From the NCBI GenBank assembly GCA_963751615.1, contig CAVVVG010000007.1, positions 248,001 through 312,000 of the forward strand: a stretch of 64,000 bases of DNA. Direction: 5' to 3'. Positions 1 to 7,887 of this stretch are shown here, piece by piece. A program made the translations under genes and the position numbers. The stretch is from Palsa-892 sp963751615 (lineage in GTDB: Bacteria; Pseudomonadota; Alphaproteobacteria; Rhizobiales; Xanthobacteraceae). Each line of letters begins with the position of its first letter. Position 1 is the stretch's first letter. The notes beneath the pieces were generated by a model that saw nothing but the letters and a program-made list of their open reading frames with translations, did not search any database and was not told the DNA's origin.

Positions 1-866
1 ATAAGAAACTTCTCAACTGGCGCTTCGACGATATCGAGCAAACATTTAGCGCACGCGATACAATTCTTTACGCTCTGGCTCTTGGTTATGGCAGCAAACC
101 TACGGACAAGAGCGAGCTTCGCTTCGTCTATGAGGAGAAGCTCCTCGCCTTACCGATGATGGCAGTCGTACTCGGCTACCCCGGTTTCTGGCTGAAGGAT
201 GAACGTACTGGCGTCGACTGGAAAACAGTTCTGCATGGCGAACAGGGCGTAATCGTCCATCGCCCGCTTCCACCCTCTGGCACGGTAATCGGCAAATCAC
301 GGGTCACCAAAATTCTCGACAAAGGTGAGAAGGGTTCTCTGCTTTTTTCTGAACGTGATGTCCTAGATAAGAAAAGCGGCGCGTTGCTCGCGACGCTAAA
401 GCAGACAGCCGTGCTCCGGGGCAACGGTAATTATGGCGGACCGACTGGCGCTGCGCCTGAACCGCATCGGCTTCCCGATCGGACTCCAGATACAGTCGTC
501 GACATCAATACGCTCCCACAAGCCGCGCTAATCTACCGCCTTTCTGGCGACTACAACCCATTGCACGCGGACCCTCGGGTCGCGAATTCCGCTGGCTTTG
601 ACCGTCCAATTCTGCATGGGCTCTGCACTTTCGGTGTTACGGGTCGCGCAATCCTCCGCGCATGCTGCAGCAACGACCCTTCACGGCTCAAGGAAATTCA
701 CGCGCGATTTTCTTCTCCGGTTTTCCCTGGTGAAACAATCAGCACAGAAATCTGGTGCGACGAGGAGATAATTTCGTTTCGCGCCCGGACCCGCGAGCGA
801 AATCAGCTGGTGCTGAACAATGGCCGTGCGTCTATTGATTGCTCGCCATCACGGCTGAATCATTAG
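1..866 (+). CDS. MaoC-like (R)-specific enoyl-CoA hydratase, 5' truncated by window edge
   Basis: The frame is open from base 3 to the stop at 866, so the start lies just outside the window. The visible N-terminus (KKLLNWRFDDIEQTF) matches the beginning of double-hotdog MaoC-type dehydratases, so only a few residues are missing. The C-terminal hotdog carries the hydratase-2 motif YRLSGDYNPLHADP followed by FDRPILHG, with the Asp and His expected for catalysis. Such enzymes hydrate trans-2-enoyl-CoA to (R)-3-hydroxyacyl-CoA, in fatty-acid oxidation or to supply PHA monomers. A PHA synthase lies about 4.5 kb away, which is suggestive only. The internal ATG at 156 would remove about 50 conserved residues and is unlikely to be the start. 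Confidence 0.85.
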   Translation, partial: KKLLNWRFDDIEQTFSARDTILYALALGYGSKPTDKSELRFVYEEKLLALPMMAVVLGYPGFWLKDERTGVDWKTVLHGEQGVIVHRPLPPSGTVIGKSRVTKILDKGEKGSLLFSERDVLDKKSGALLATLKQTAVLRGNGNYGGPTGAAPEPHRLPDRTPDTVVDINTLPQAALIYRLSGDYNPLHADPRVANSAGFDRPILHGLCTFGVTGRAILRACCSNDPSRLKEIHARFSSPVFPGETISTEIWCDEEIISFRARTRERNQLVLNNGRASIDCSPSRLNH

Positions 867-981
867 TTTGGCAGAAATATTGATGCCGTGGCTTGAAAGC
901 GGCGATATTTTCCGAATGTTTCGATTTAATTTTGCTCAAAGAGCTTCTTGTTCTCTCGTATCTTGTGGGTGTTCATACTAA

Positions 982-1008
982 AAGCCCGGCGCCTTTAGCG
1001 CCGGGCTT
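982..1008. terminator. Bidirectional hairpin terminator between maoC-like gene and csp gene
   Basis: An 11-bp perfect GC-rich stem (AAGCCCGGCGC with its complement) closes a 5-nt loop. On the plus strand it is followed by a T-rich stretch (1009-1017), and on the minus strand by CTTTT. It lies between two convergent genes, so it probably terminates both. Confidence 0.85.
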
Positions 1009-1031
1009 ATGTTTTTTCCCTAGAATAAAAC

Positions 1032-1235
1032 TTATGCCGATTGTAGATTCGAGGCCGCCTGCTTACCGCGCTCGGTCACAATGTCGAAGCTAAGTTTTTG
1101 ACCGTCCACGAGACCACGCATGCCTGCTCGTTCAACTGCTGATACATGAACAAACACGTCGGGGCCGCCGCCGTCCTGCACGATGAATCCGAAGCCCTTT
1201 TGAGAATTGAAGAACTTCACTGTACCGTTAGCCAT
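1032..1235 (-). CDS. cspA: Cold-shock protein, CspA family
   Basis: This 67-residue protein is a single cold-shock domain with RNP1 (KGFGFI) and RNP2 (VFVHVS), which bind single-stranded RNA and DNA. The start at 1235 is chosen because MANGTVKFF is the family N-terminus and AAGGAAA lies just upstream. A longer open frame to 1427 adds 64 non-conserved residues and is more likely the untranslated leader. A long leader is typical of cold-shock genes and may allow thermoregulation at the RNA level, although I see no defined structure. CspA proteins act as RNA chaperones. Several paralogs per genome are usual, so the exact paralog is not resolved. Confidence 0.93.
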   Translation of the reverse strand: MANGTVKFFNSQKGFGFIVQDGGGPDVFVHVSAVERAGMRGLVDGQKLSFDIVTERGKQAASNLQSA

Positions 1236-1653
1236 TTTTGTTTCCTTCGAAGCGCAATGCGCTTTTCCACGTCGCGCGACAATCGCACGACTATCCATCC
1301 GACTTAAGCTTGTCCTGGGGAGAGCCCTTCCGGGCCGCAGATCAAGAAAGGCAAAAAGTATCGAACCGTATAAATGTATGATTTTTACGCCGTCAATACA
1401 ATCAGAATAAGCATGCCCACTCTTCACTATTCGTACCCAAACCGGGCACTACGAGACAGCAACTGAAATTCGCGAATTGAAAATCTTGATGGTTGCCCAA
1501 ATCGAAAATTTCGATCCTTACACACAGGCGAAACCGCCTAATTATCAACGTAAGAATAATCCCCCTAAGCTGCCAAATTACTGTATGTTGCTGGTCATTC
1601 CCGTAACCGGTTGCAACTCAGGTTGCAGAATGGTTTTTATTTGCGAGTGACCC
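1236..1653. other. Intergenic region with csp leader; otherwise no recognised element
   Basis: The first 150-200 bases should hold the leader and promoter of the minus-strand csp gene. The rest is AT-rich. Near 1608-1626 the word GTTGCAAC and the related GGTTGCAG occur in tandem just before the next gene. I see no RNA gene. Confidence 0.4.
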
Positions 1654-1848
1654 ATGGACAATAGATTTCGTATCGGCCAAAAAGTTAAATTTACCTCCTC
1701 AATTGTCGGTCGTCCCGGCGCGAGCGGCATTTATAGCATTATCAAGGTGTTGCCGCTGGAGAGGGAGGAACAACAATATCGGATCAAGAACTCGAACGAA
1801 GCGCACGAGCGTGTCGTACGAGAAAGCCAGCTGGAAAAAGCCGACTGA
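1654..1848 (+). CDS. Conserved small hypothetical protein (64 aa)
   Basis: This short basic protein begins MDNRFRIGQKVKF and ends RVVRESQLEKAD. The pattern (an RIGQKV start, then GIYSIIKVLP, then QYRIKNSNEAHERVV) resembles a small soluble protein common in Hyphomicrobiales, with no function known to me. It is probably a small beta-barrel fold, judging from the alternating hydrophobic pattern. ATG is the start and upstream Shine-Dalgarno complementarity is weak. It has no operon partner: the next gene begins 73 bases later. Function unknown. Confidence 0.75.
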   Translation: MDNRFRIGQKVKFTSSIVGRPGASGIYSIIKVLPLEREEQQYRIKNSNEAHERVVRESQLEKAD

Positions 1849-1921
1849 TAAGTTTGGGCAAATTCATTTCGCAAAACAGTAAACTTATTGCGCCATTGAA
1901 AACGCTGAGCAATCGTAGACC

Positions 1922-2212
1922 ATGCAGATTTATCGAATGGACGATGCAAGTCTAGAGAAGGACGGTAACATCCATTTTTGGATGGCGAAAAAGTACGAGG
2001 ATACGCCAATTCTGATTATGGTCTCGAGTGAAGCTATAACTGACTACATGATTGTAAGGAACATGAGGGGAAGTACTAAAGACGGATTTCGCCGCTTTCA
2101 CGTTTTTTTCGAGCATCTCGCTGATGCCGTTTATTGCGAGGACAAAGGGAAGGGCAGATCTCACATGATTATAGTGAGTGAAGACCTTCAACGTTTCCCA
2201 AAACTTTCTTGA
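1922..2212 (+). CDS. Small hypothetical protein, possibly DUF1488-like
   Basis: A 96-residue soluble protein beginning MQIYRMDDASLEKDG, with a HFWMAKKYED segment followed by a predicted helical region. The layout (short beta-rich start containing an F-x-M/A word, then ILIMVSSEAITDY) is reminiscent of DUF1488 proteins, but I could not confirm this. Plus-strand codon use looks coding, and the overlapping minus-strand frame (1952-2191) looks like a shadow. No signal peptide or membrane segment is visible. Confidence 0.55.
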   Translation: MQIYRMDDASLEKDGNIHFWMAKKYEDTPILIMVSSEAITDYMIVRNMRGSTKDGFRRFHVFFEHLADAVYCEDKGKGRSHMIIVSEDLQRFPKLS

Positions 2213-2314
2213 GATAATTCATGAATTAAAGTCACTGACAAACAAAAGCTTCGATGTCCCAGACAAAGAACTGCTTGCAATCAGTACTATTCTATCGACG
2301 AAATTTGAGCCTAC

Positions 2315-2542
2315 GTGAATCGTTCGGAGAAACGTATGGCGTCGAATAACTCTTTTCCGGGCAAGATTGGAAAAACGATTAAGAAATCCCGTCCTTGGTG
2401 GGACGAATTCAATCGCCGAGGATCAGGCGCTCGATGGAAAAGCCACAGGACGCGCCGAATTGGGCCGCCAGTAACGGACCCTGCGACAAAACGCCGCATA
2501 CGATACGTCCTGAATTATTTGAATGAAGAAAGGTTCAATTAA
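2315..2542 (+). CDS. Doubtful small basic ORF (75 aa)
   Basis: This Arg/Lys-rich ORF (MNRSEKRMASNNSF... ending YLNEERFN) lies just before the TadG-like gene. I recognise no family. An overlapping minus-strand frame of similar length exists, so coding status is uncertain. The C-terminal TKRRIRYVLNYL could be a short amphipathic helix. It is listed because no other gene explains this stretch. Confidence 0.3.
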   Translation: MNRSEKRMASNNSFPGKIGKTIKKSRPWWDEFNRRGSGARWKSHRTRRIGPPVTDPATKRRIRYVLNYLNEERFN

Positions 2543-2586
2543 AGTCCCAATGCGAACGTGCCGCTTCGATTATGTCGGAGCAGGTG

Positions 2587-4278
2587 ATGCGTTGTTTTCT
2601 ATCGAAGCTTGGCAGTTTTTACTCCGACAGACGTGGCAATATCGCCATTCTGTTCGGATTAGCGATTATTCCGATCTTCGGTGCCATGGGCGCTGCCGTC
2701 GACTACAGCCTCGCCAATGCTAGCCGAACGAAGCTCATAGCCTCACTCGACAATACTGGGCTAACTCTTTCCAAAATGATGCCGCTGACGCAGACGCAAC
2801 TGGACACCAATGCCTGGCAGATTTTCAACGCGAATGCCGGCAGTCTGCCGCTCACCTTTAGCGCGAACGATCTTATAGTCGACGCTTCGACCAACGGAAA
2901 AATCAAACTTGATCTGAATGCTACTTACAGTCTCAAAATGGCGACCGTTCTTGAATATCTTGGTGTCGCACCCACGATCCCCGTACGTGCTCATGTTGAA
3001 ATACAGTGGGGAAATTCGAGACTTCGGGTGGCGCTCGTGCTCGACAATAGCGGGTCAATGTCGGCATCGAACAAGATGACGGCCCTGAAGACCGCCACCT
3101 CGAACCTGATCACCCAGCTTCAGGGCGTGTCAGTGACCCCCGGCGATGTCTATATTTCGATTATTCCGTTCGTTAATGCCGTCAATGTCGGCTCAAGCAA
3201 TTATACTGCAAGCTGGCTCGACTGGACCGATTGGGATGCAAATAACGGAACGTGCAGTGTAAGCGTATCGGGTACGCCAACCCCGCACAGCTCGCAGAGC
3301 AAGAAGAGCTTGTGCACCGCGACGTACACTTGCAGCAAATCAGGCTACACGACCCAGACCACCTGCTTAGCGGCGGGAACCTGCAGCAAATCAGGCTACA
3401 CGACCCAGACCACCTGCGTGGCGGCGGGGACTTGTAGCAAATCGACTTATACAACCCAGAGCACCTGCGTGGCGAACGGGACTTGCAGCAAATCGAGTAT
3501 TACAACTCAAGCCAGCTGTATATCGGCCGGCCACACCTGGACCCCATATACGTGGACCGCAGCGACTTGGACCCCAGCGACTTGGAATCAAGCAACCTGG
3601 ACCCCAGCCAGTCACACCACCTGGAATGGGTGCGTAACCGAACGCGGCGACCCACTCTCAACAGGTGGCGCCGCGCCCGGAATCACGGGTCAGGTCGGGT
3701 ACGATCAGAAAGTCGACCTCCCAGTCGCCGGCAATACTGCCACGTTGTTCCCGGCCGACCAGGGTGTGATATCCGGTGGAACCTATTGCCCGCCACAAAT
3801 GATGGAGCTCAGCTACAACTGGTCTGCCTTGCAAACCGCGGTCACCAATATGACCCCGAACGGCGCCACCAATCAGCCTATCGGTCTCGTCTGGGGATGG
3901 CAGTCGCTGGTGGGCGGCGGGCCGCTCACGTACCCAGCAAAGGATCCGAATTTCCTGTATAATGACGTCATTATTCTCTTGAGCGACGGCCTGAATACAT
4001 ATGATCGTTGGTACGGTGACGGTTCCACGACCTCCACGGACGTCGACAGCCGAATGGTTTATGGCAGCTCATTTATCGGCACCTGCAAGAATGTTAAGGC
4101 GACTGGTGTCACGATCTATACGGTGCAGGTCAATACCGGCGGCGATCCGACGTCAACACTGCTACAAAACTGCGCGACCGATTTGACCAAGTTCTTCCTA
4201 CTGACGTCCTCCAACCAGATTGTGACGACGTTCAATCAAATTGGTACAGCTCTCGCGAATATTCACATCGCCAAATGA
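2587..4278 (+). CDS. TadG-family pilus-assembly-like protein with VWA domain and internal repeats
   Basis: Residues 13-35 (RRGNIAILFGLAIIPIFG...) form the conserved TadE/TadG N-terminal motif and single membrane anchor. A von Willebrand A domain follows, with a MIDAS motif DNSGSMS starting at Asp153, and resumes late in the chain with IILLSDG. Between the two VWA halves is a large insertion holding four 17-residue Cys repeats (about residues 249-316), then a Thr-Trp-Pro-rich stretch and a TWNGCVTERGD motif typical of alphaproteobacterial TadG/VWA proteins. Such proteins sit in the cytoplasmic membrane with the VWA domain in the periplasm. Some belong to tad pilus loci, but no tad genes are present here. 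The start at 2587 is preferred over 2572 because GGAG lies 6 nt upstream. Substrate and partners are unknown. Confidence 0.85.
   Translation: MRCFLSKLGSFYSDRRGNIAILFGLAIIPIFGAMGAAVDYSLANASRTKLIASLDNTGLTLSKMMPLTQTQLDTNAWQIFNANAGSLPLTFSANDLIVDASTNGKIKLDLNATYSLKMATVLEYLGVAPTIPVRAHVEIQWGNSRLRVALVLDNSGSMSASNKMTALKTATSNLITQLQGVSVTPGDVYISIIPFVNAVNVGSSNYTASWLDWTDWDANNGTCSVSVSGTPTPHSSQSKKSLCTATYTCSKSGYTTQTTCLAAGTCSKSGYTTQTTCVAAGTCSKSTYTTQSTCVANGTCSKSSITTQASCISAGHTWTPYTWTAATWTPATWNQATWTPASHTTWNGCVTERGDPLSTGGAAPGITGQVGYDQKVDLPVAGNTATLFPADQGVISGGTYCPPQMMELSYNWSALQTAVTNMTPNGATNQPIGLVWGWQSLVGGGPLTYPAKDPNFLYNDVIILLSDGLNTYDRWYGDGSTTSTDVDSRMVYGSSFIGTCKNVKATGVTIYTVQVNTGGDPTSTLLQNCATDLTKFFLLTSSNQIVTTFNQIGTALANIHIAK
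3331..3534 (+). repeat. Four in-frame 51-bp repeats coding CSKSxYTTQxTCxAxGT units
   Basis: Units begin at 3331, 3382, 3433 and 3484, each 51 bp (17 residues). The first two are nearly identical at DNA level and the last two diverge (CSKSTYTTQSTCVANGT, then CSKSSITTQASCISAGH). Each unit has two Cys residues. The array lies inside the VWA insertion. Confidence 0.9.
3535..3630 (+). repeat. Thr-Trp-Pro-rich degenerate repeat in the TadG/VWA protein
   Basis: Directly after the Cys repeats, the DNA encodes a run of short T-W-T-P/A-x-x words (TWTPYTW, TAATWTP, ATWNQATW) built on repeats of acc-tgg-acc-cca. It ends at the conserved TTWNGC motif. It is a low-complexity extension, probably surface exposed. 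Confidence 0.75.
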
Positions 4279-4933
4279 CATTTTTCAGGTGGTGTACAAG
4301 AACGGCTCACTCTCGATAGTGCAAGAAACTCTTATCAAAGACTTTTTGCATTGAATTCAAAAGAGTGCGATTTTCGAATTAATCCAGGTCGGTCTTGCTG
4401 TCGCATTGTTCGGTGGTCGTGAACGCGACGGCTAGCCGCGCCAAACTGGCAAATTTGCCGTCGACTCTTTAGTCGAAGATTTCGTTAGTCGAAAATCTTG
4501 GGCCTATTTGCAATTTCATGAAAACAGTTCGAACATCTGCGTAGTTATTCGCTCAGATTGTCGCTTACACGGATGTTATTCGGTTCAAAAGTAACTGAGA
4601 AAAGCATCCCTGCGAAATGCGCGAGTTGTTGATGGCTAACCTTCGAAAACCCGGCAGAATCCAACTTTTCGTCCGCACATCATATAGTTCCATCCTGAGG
4701 CCGAGAGCATCGCCTGCTCAAGTCTAGTGACGCCCGTGCGGATCGACGTTGTATCGATAGTCGTTACGTCGATATCCGAAAGGCTTGAGCTAGGTCAAAG
4801 TTGGCGACTTCCTCGAGTGCGATGGTGTTTTCTAACAACGAACGAGCAAACAATGGCGACCTCCAAAGCTGTGAAAAATCGGCGCAATATTCTCGCTTGA
4901 TCTGCCTATGGCAATTGGTTCGGTTCTACGAGA
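4279..4933. other. 655-bp intergenic region with one FixK-type box and a weak hairpin
   Basis: No convincing gene is seen. The 126-residue frame at 4801-5181 is a shadow of the small membrane protein that follows. At 4470-4499 the word TTAGTCGAA occurs twice and an imperfect hairpin (AAGATTTCG with CGAAAATCTT) can form. The only clear regulatory signal is the palindrome at 4785. Confidence 0.5.
4785..4798. promoter_or_regulatory. FixK/FNR-type box upstream of small membrane protein
   Basis: TTGAGCTAGGTCAA matches TTG(A/C)-N6-(T/G)CAA. Its centre is 142 bp before the ATG at 4934, farther than most boxes in this window. Confidence 0.55.
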
Positions 4934-5212
4934 ATGAAGCACCTCGATCCCAGGAAAGTGGGAATCTGCGTCGGACTCTTGGGTGTGCTTTTGTACACTG
5001 GTTGGGCCCTCCTCAGTCTCTTAATGATTTTACAATCACCTTTCTTCAAATTTTTCGATACTGTTCTATACATCGATATCGATTTTGCCATTGCAGCGAT
5101 TGCGTTAGCTTCAGCAATTGGATTTGCTTTCGGCTGGGTTGGGGCCGTTGTTTGGAATCGGTTGGTTGCAATACGCTCTAAAAAAAAGTCCAACCGAAAG
5201 GAATTACGCTAG
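4934..5212 (+). CDS. Small two-helix membrane protein (92 aa), family shared with gene at 32634-32900
   Basis: Begins MKHLDPRKVGICVGLLG and has two hydrophobic segments (about residues 9-32 and 52-75) separated by an FF-rich linker, ending in a Lys/Arg-rich tail. The protein at 32634-32900 has the same plan (MKYIHPIKAAMTLAIL..., second helix ending GLLFAVFWN, compared with GWVGAVVWN here). Both are preceded by FixK-type boxes. Function is unknown; the family is likely an inner-membrane stress or low-oxygen protein. No enzyme motif is visible. Confidence 0.75.
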   Translation: MKHLDPRKVGICVGLLGVLLYTGWALLSLLMILQSPFFKFFDTVLYIDIDFAIAAIALASAIGFAFGWVGAVVWNRLVAIRSKKKSNRKELR

Positions 5213-5355
5213 CAATCACCTTCATTCCGACAATCGTATTTGCGGATGCTTTTTTAGCGCGCTGATGGCGTGGAGTTTAATCGTTTGGTGAATTGCGCTC
5301 CGATTCGCCAGAAATATTAAATGCGAGTTCGGCAACGGAAATTCCTGGGCTTGCT

Positions 5356-7158
5356 TCATTTCACGAGAACGTAAGTTCCGGGCGCATTCTGCAGAGGGGC
5401 GAATTCCGTTCCTTCCAAACCTAGAGAGGGTGGATCAATGGGCATACCTGATCGCGCCGCAAGCCATTGAGTCCAAGGAATCCACCAAGAACCTTTGCCG
5501 ACCGGGTTTTGCTGCAGCCATGTGTCTGGATCGACGTAATGATCTTCTAGGCGGTGACGCGCAATCCGATAGTGATGCTCACTAGTCGCAGGGGTCGCGA
5601 GAACGCCGGCATTATGACCGCCGCTCGTAAGCACAAAAGTCAAATCGACATTGGAAAACAAATGAAACTTGAACACAGAACGCCACGGTGCCACGTGATC
5701 CTTTTCTGTGCTCACCGCGAACATCGGAGCACGGATATCGTGCAGCGTGATTGGCCGATGGCCCACGATAAATCGACCCTCAGCCAATTCATTGTTTAAA
5801 AAAAGAGCCCGCAGATTTTCCGAATGCATCCGATACGGCATCCGAGTTGCATCGGCATTCCACGCCATAATATCCAACGGCGCCGACCGCTCGCCCATTA
5901 GGTAATCGTGAACAACGCGCGACCAAATTAAATCATTCGACCGTAAAAAACGGAAAGCACCAGCCATCTGCGATGACTCAAGATAGCCCCGCTCCCACAT
6001 CATATCTTCTAAAAACGAAATCTGGCTTTCATTGATAAAAAGTTTGAGTTCGCCTGCTTCGGTAAAATCAGTTTGGGCAGCAAGAAAACTCAAACTAGCT
6101 AGTCGATCATCTCCATCACGAGCCATCGCTGCAGCCGCGATCGCTAGCAACGTTCCGCCAAGGCAATACCCGACTGCATGAACCTTTTGAGATTTCGTAA
6201 CTCGTGTTGCGGCCTCAATCGCTGCGAGAACGCCCTCCGTCCGATAATCATCAAATCCGATATTGCGATCTTTTTCATCCGGATTTTTCCACGAAATCAT
6301 AAATACCGTGAAACCCTGTTCCGTTAAATATTTGACAAGCGAGTTTTCTGGAGACAAATCCAAAATATAATATTTCATGATCCAGGCTGGGACGATCACG
6401 ATTGGCTCAGGCCGAACTTTCGCGGTTGCTGGTGCATATTGGATAATTTCGGCAAGCTTGGTTCTATGAATGATTTTGCCGGGCGTAATGGCAACTGTTT
6501 CACCGACTTTGAATTGTTCCGATTCAGCAGGGCTACCGCCGGCCAAATTCCGCGAAATGTCTTCGAGGAAATTTGAAACTCCGCGACTCAAATTTAGACC
6601 ACCGGTCGCGATCGTCCGTTCAAGAACTTGCGGATTGGTCAAAACAAAATTCGACGGCGCTATCGTATCCAATATTTGGCGCGCTACAAACCGTGCCATT
6701 GCCTCGTGTTGCTTGCTAACACCACGCACGCCCGTAGTCGCTGCATCCCACCATTTTTCGACAGAAAGAAAACCTTTGGCAAAAAGATTGAACGGCGCGG
6801 AATTCCATTGGGAAGCCTTAAACCGTGCATCTTCGTGAGCTGGATTGAGACTCGGGCCTTTGCCGGTTCCCTTTTTATTGCAGGATGCAAACTCACGATT
6901 TTCGATCTCACCTTGAAAAGCCTGGCGCATCAATTCGAGCTGTTTGCCTGGTGAAAACAAGAGATGCGTATACCAATCAAAGAAAGCCGCCGCTAACGCA
7001 GACGGCGCCAAACCACCCGTGTACGCAGCCATGGCACTATGTAGCGTACGATCAAGACCCTCTAACGATCGTTGAGCCGGCTCATCGGCCCGATCCAAAG
7101 TTGAATTTCTGGAAATCGCGGCGGTTTCTATGTTGTGCCCCTGCTTCAGATAAGACAT
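5356..7158 (-). CDS. phaC: Class I poly(3-hydroxyalkanoate) synthase
   Basis: Polymerises (R)-3-hydroxyacyl-CoA into PHA at the granule surface. The 600-residue protein has the N-terminal PhaC_N region (FNLFAKGFLSVEKWW, FVLTNPQVLERT) and an alpha/beta-hydrolase core. The lipase-like box GYCLGG carries the nucleophile Cys332, followed by the late Asp (STEKDHVAPW) and His (SGGHNAG) of the catalytic triad. I place the start at 7158 (MSYLKQGHN), with AAAGGG upstream, rather than the GTG at 7179. A FixK box centred 63 bp upstream would place the transcript start near 7180, which also excludes 7179. No depolymerase or phasin is adjacent. The FixK-type box suggests carbon storage under oxygen limitation. 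Confidence 0.93.
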   Translation of the reverse strand: MSYLKQGHNIETAAISRNSTLDRADEPAQRSLEGLDRTLHSAMAAYTGGLAPSALAAAFFDWYTHLLFSPGKQLELMRQAFQGEIENREFASCNKKGTGKGPSLNPAHEDARFKASQWNSAPFNLFAKGFLSVEKWWDAATTGVRGVSKQHEAMARFVARQILDTIAPSNFVLTNPQVLERTIATGGLNLSRGVSNFLEDISRNLAGGSPAESEQFKVGETVAITPGKIIHRTKLAEIIQYAPATAKVRPEPIVIVPAWIMKYYILDLSPENSLVKYLTEQGFTVFMISWKNPDEKDRNIGFDDYRTEGVLAAIEAATRVTKSQKVHAVGYCLGGTLLAIAAAAMARDGDDRLASLSFLAAQTDFTEAGELKLFINESQISFLEDMMWERGYLESSQMAGAFRFLRSNDLIWSRVVHDYLMGERSAPLDIMAWNADATRMPYRMHSENLRALFLNNELAEGRFIVGHRPITLHDIRAPMFAVSTEKDHVAPWRSVFKFHLFSNVDLTFVLTSGGHNAGVLATPATSEHHYRIARHRLEDHYVDPDTWLQQNPVGKGSWWIPWTQWLAARSGMPIDPPSLGLEGTEFAPLQNAPGTYVLVK

Positions 7159-7214
7159 GTATCTGCGCCCTTTCATCACAAGCTAAAAACATAATGTATC
7201 CAGATGCTTCGGCT

Positions 7215-7228
7215 TTGATGCAGGTCAA
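7215..7228. promoter_or_regulatory. FixK/FNR-type box shared by divergent phaC and basic protein gene
   Basis: TTGATGCAGGTCAA. The centre is 63 bp from the phaC start and 64 bp from the start at 7286, so it is nearly equidistant and could serve both directions. Confidence 0.75.
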
Positions 7229-7285
7229 TTGCAGTTCACGACCCGGGGCTATTCTGCCACGTAATTCGTGAGATTGGAGTGGATC

Positions 7286-7789
7286 ATGACCACAGTACGG
7301 CAGCGCAAGGCGGCAAGAAAGAATATCCGGAAAGCACAGGCACGTTGGCGGTCCATGTCAAAGCGCCAACACAGTCTAGCTCAGCCTGAAGGCCGCTCAC
7401 GCTTGAGGCCGGGCGTAGGCGGAAAGGGACATTATTATCGCATTGAGCTGCGTCCACGCGGAAAATTCGTTAGTTATCGGCTGCAAGACGTAGGTCGGTC
7501 AGGTCACACCAAGCGACTAGCTGGCCGTCGGGCCAGCGGTAGTTGGGATACGAAGTCCTGGTTGATTCATAAGAACGATGCGCATGTAGTCAAAGGTAAA
7601 CTCATTATCGTTGCCGCAAAGGCAAAAACGATTCTGCGGCGCATTCGCGGGCCGATCAGGCATCTCAAAGGGGATATATTTCATGCAAAGCCACGCCTGA
7701 ACATTCCCGAATCAAAAAAGCCAACCGCTGCTCAACGTCGCGCTTATTTGCGGAATATCAAGAAGGCACAGCAAGCGCGCAGGCGTTGA
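7286..7789 (+). CDS. Highly basic hypothetical protein (167 aa)
   Basis: The start at 7286 (MTTVRQRKAARKNIRKAQ) has GGAG upstream. The protein is very rich in Arg and Lys from end to end and closes with KKAQQARRR. The TVRQRKAARKNI opening is a recurring motif in small basic proteins of Hyphomicrobiales and Burkholderia with no known role; nucleic-acid binding is a guess from charge. The middle (GKGHYYRIELRPRGKFVSYRLQDVG) looks like a small beta-domain. It is divergent from phaC and shares its FixK box. Confidence 0.7.
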   Translation: MTTVRQRKAARKNIRKAQARWRSMSKRQHSLAQPEGRSRLRPGVGGKGHYYRIELRPRGKFVSYRLQDVGRSGHTKRLAGRRASGSWDTKSWLIHKNDAHVVKGKLIIVAAKAKTILRRIRGPIRHLKGDIFHAKPRLNIPESKKPTAAQRRAYLRNIKKAQQARRR

Positions 7790-7804
7790 GCCATCTACCC
7801 GAGA

Positions 7805-7839
7805 GCAAGTGAAGGTTCTGGTGCAGCCTCTTCGCTTGC
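7805..7839 (+). terminator. Possible hairpin terminator or attenuator
   Basis: GCAAGTGAAG pairs with CTTCGCTTGC (one G-T wobble) around a 15-nt loop, just after the basic protein gene and before the PatZ-like gene. Only a weak T-rich tail follows. Confidence 0.4.
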
Positions 7840-7887
7840 CTTATTCGACGGTTGATGTCTTCTACGTGCGGCTTAGGCTCTGCTGGC

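Noticed and set aside
1032..1427. 131-residue version of the cold-shock protein
   Set aside because: The first 64 residues are not conserved and the internal ATG has a good ribosome site; the extra part is the leader.
4801..5181. 126-residue plus-strand ORF
   Set aside because: Unusual composition; it overlaps the better supported small membrane protein in another frame.
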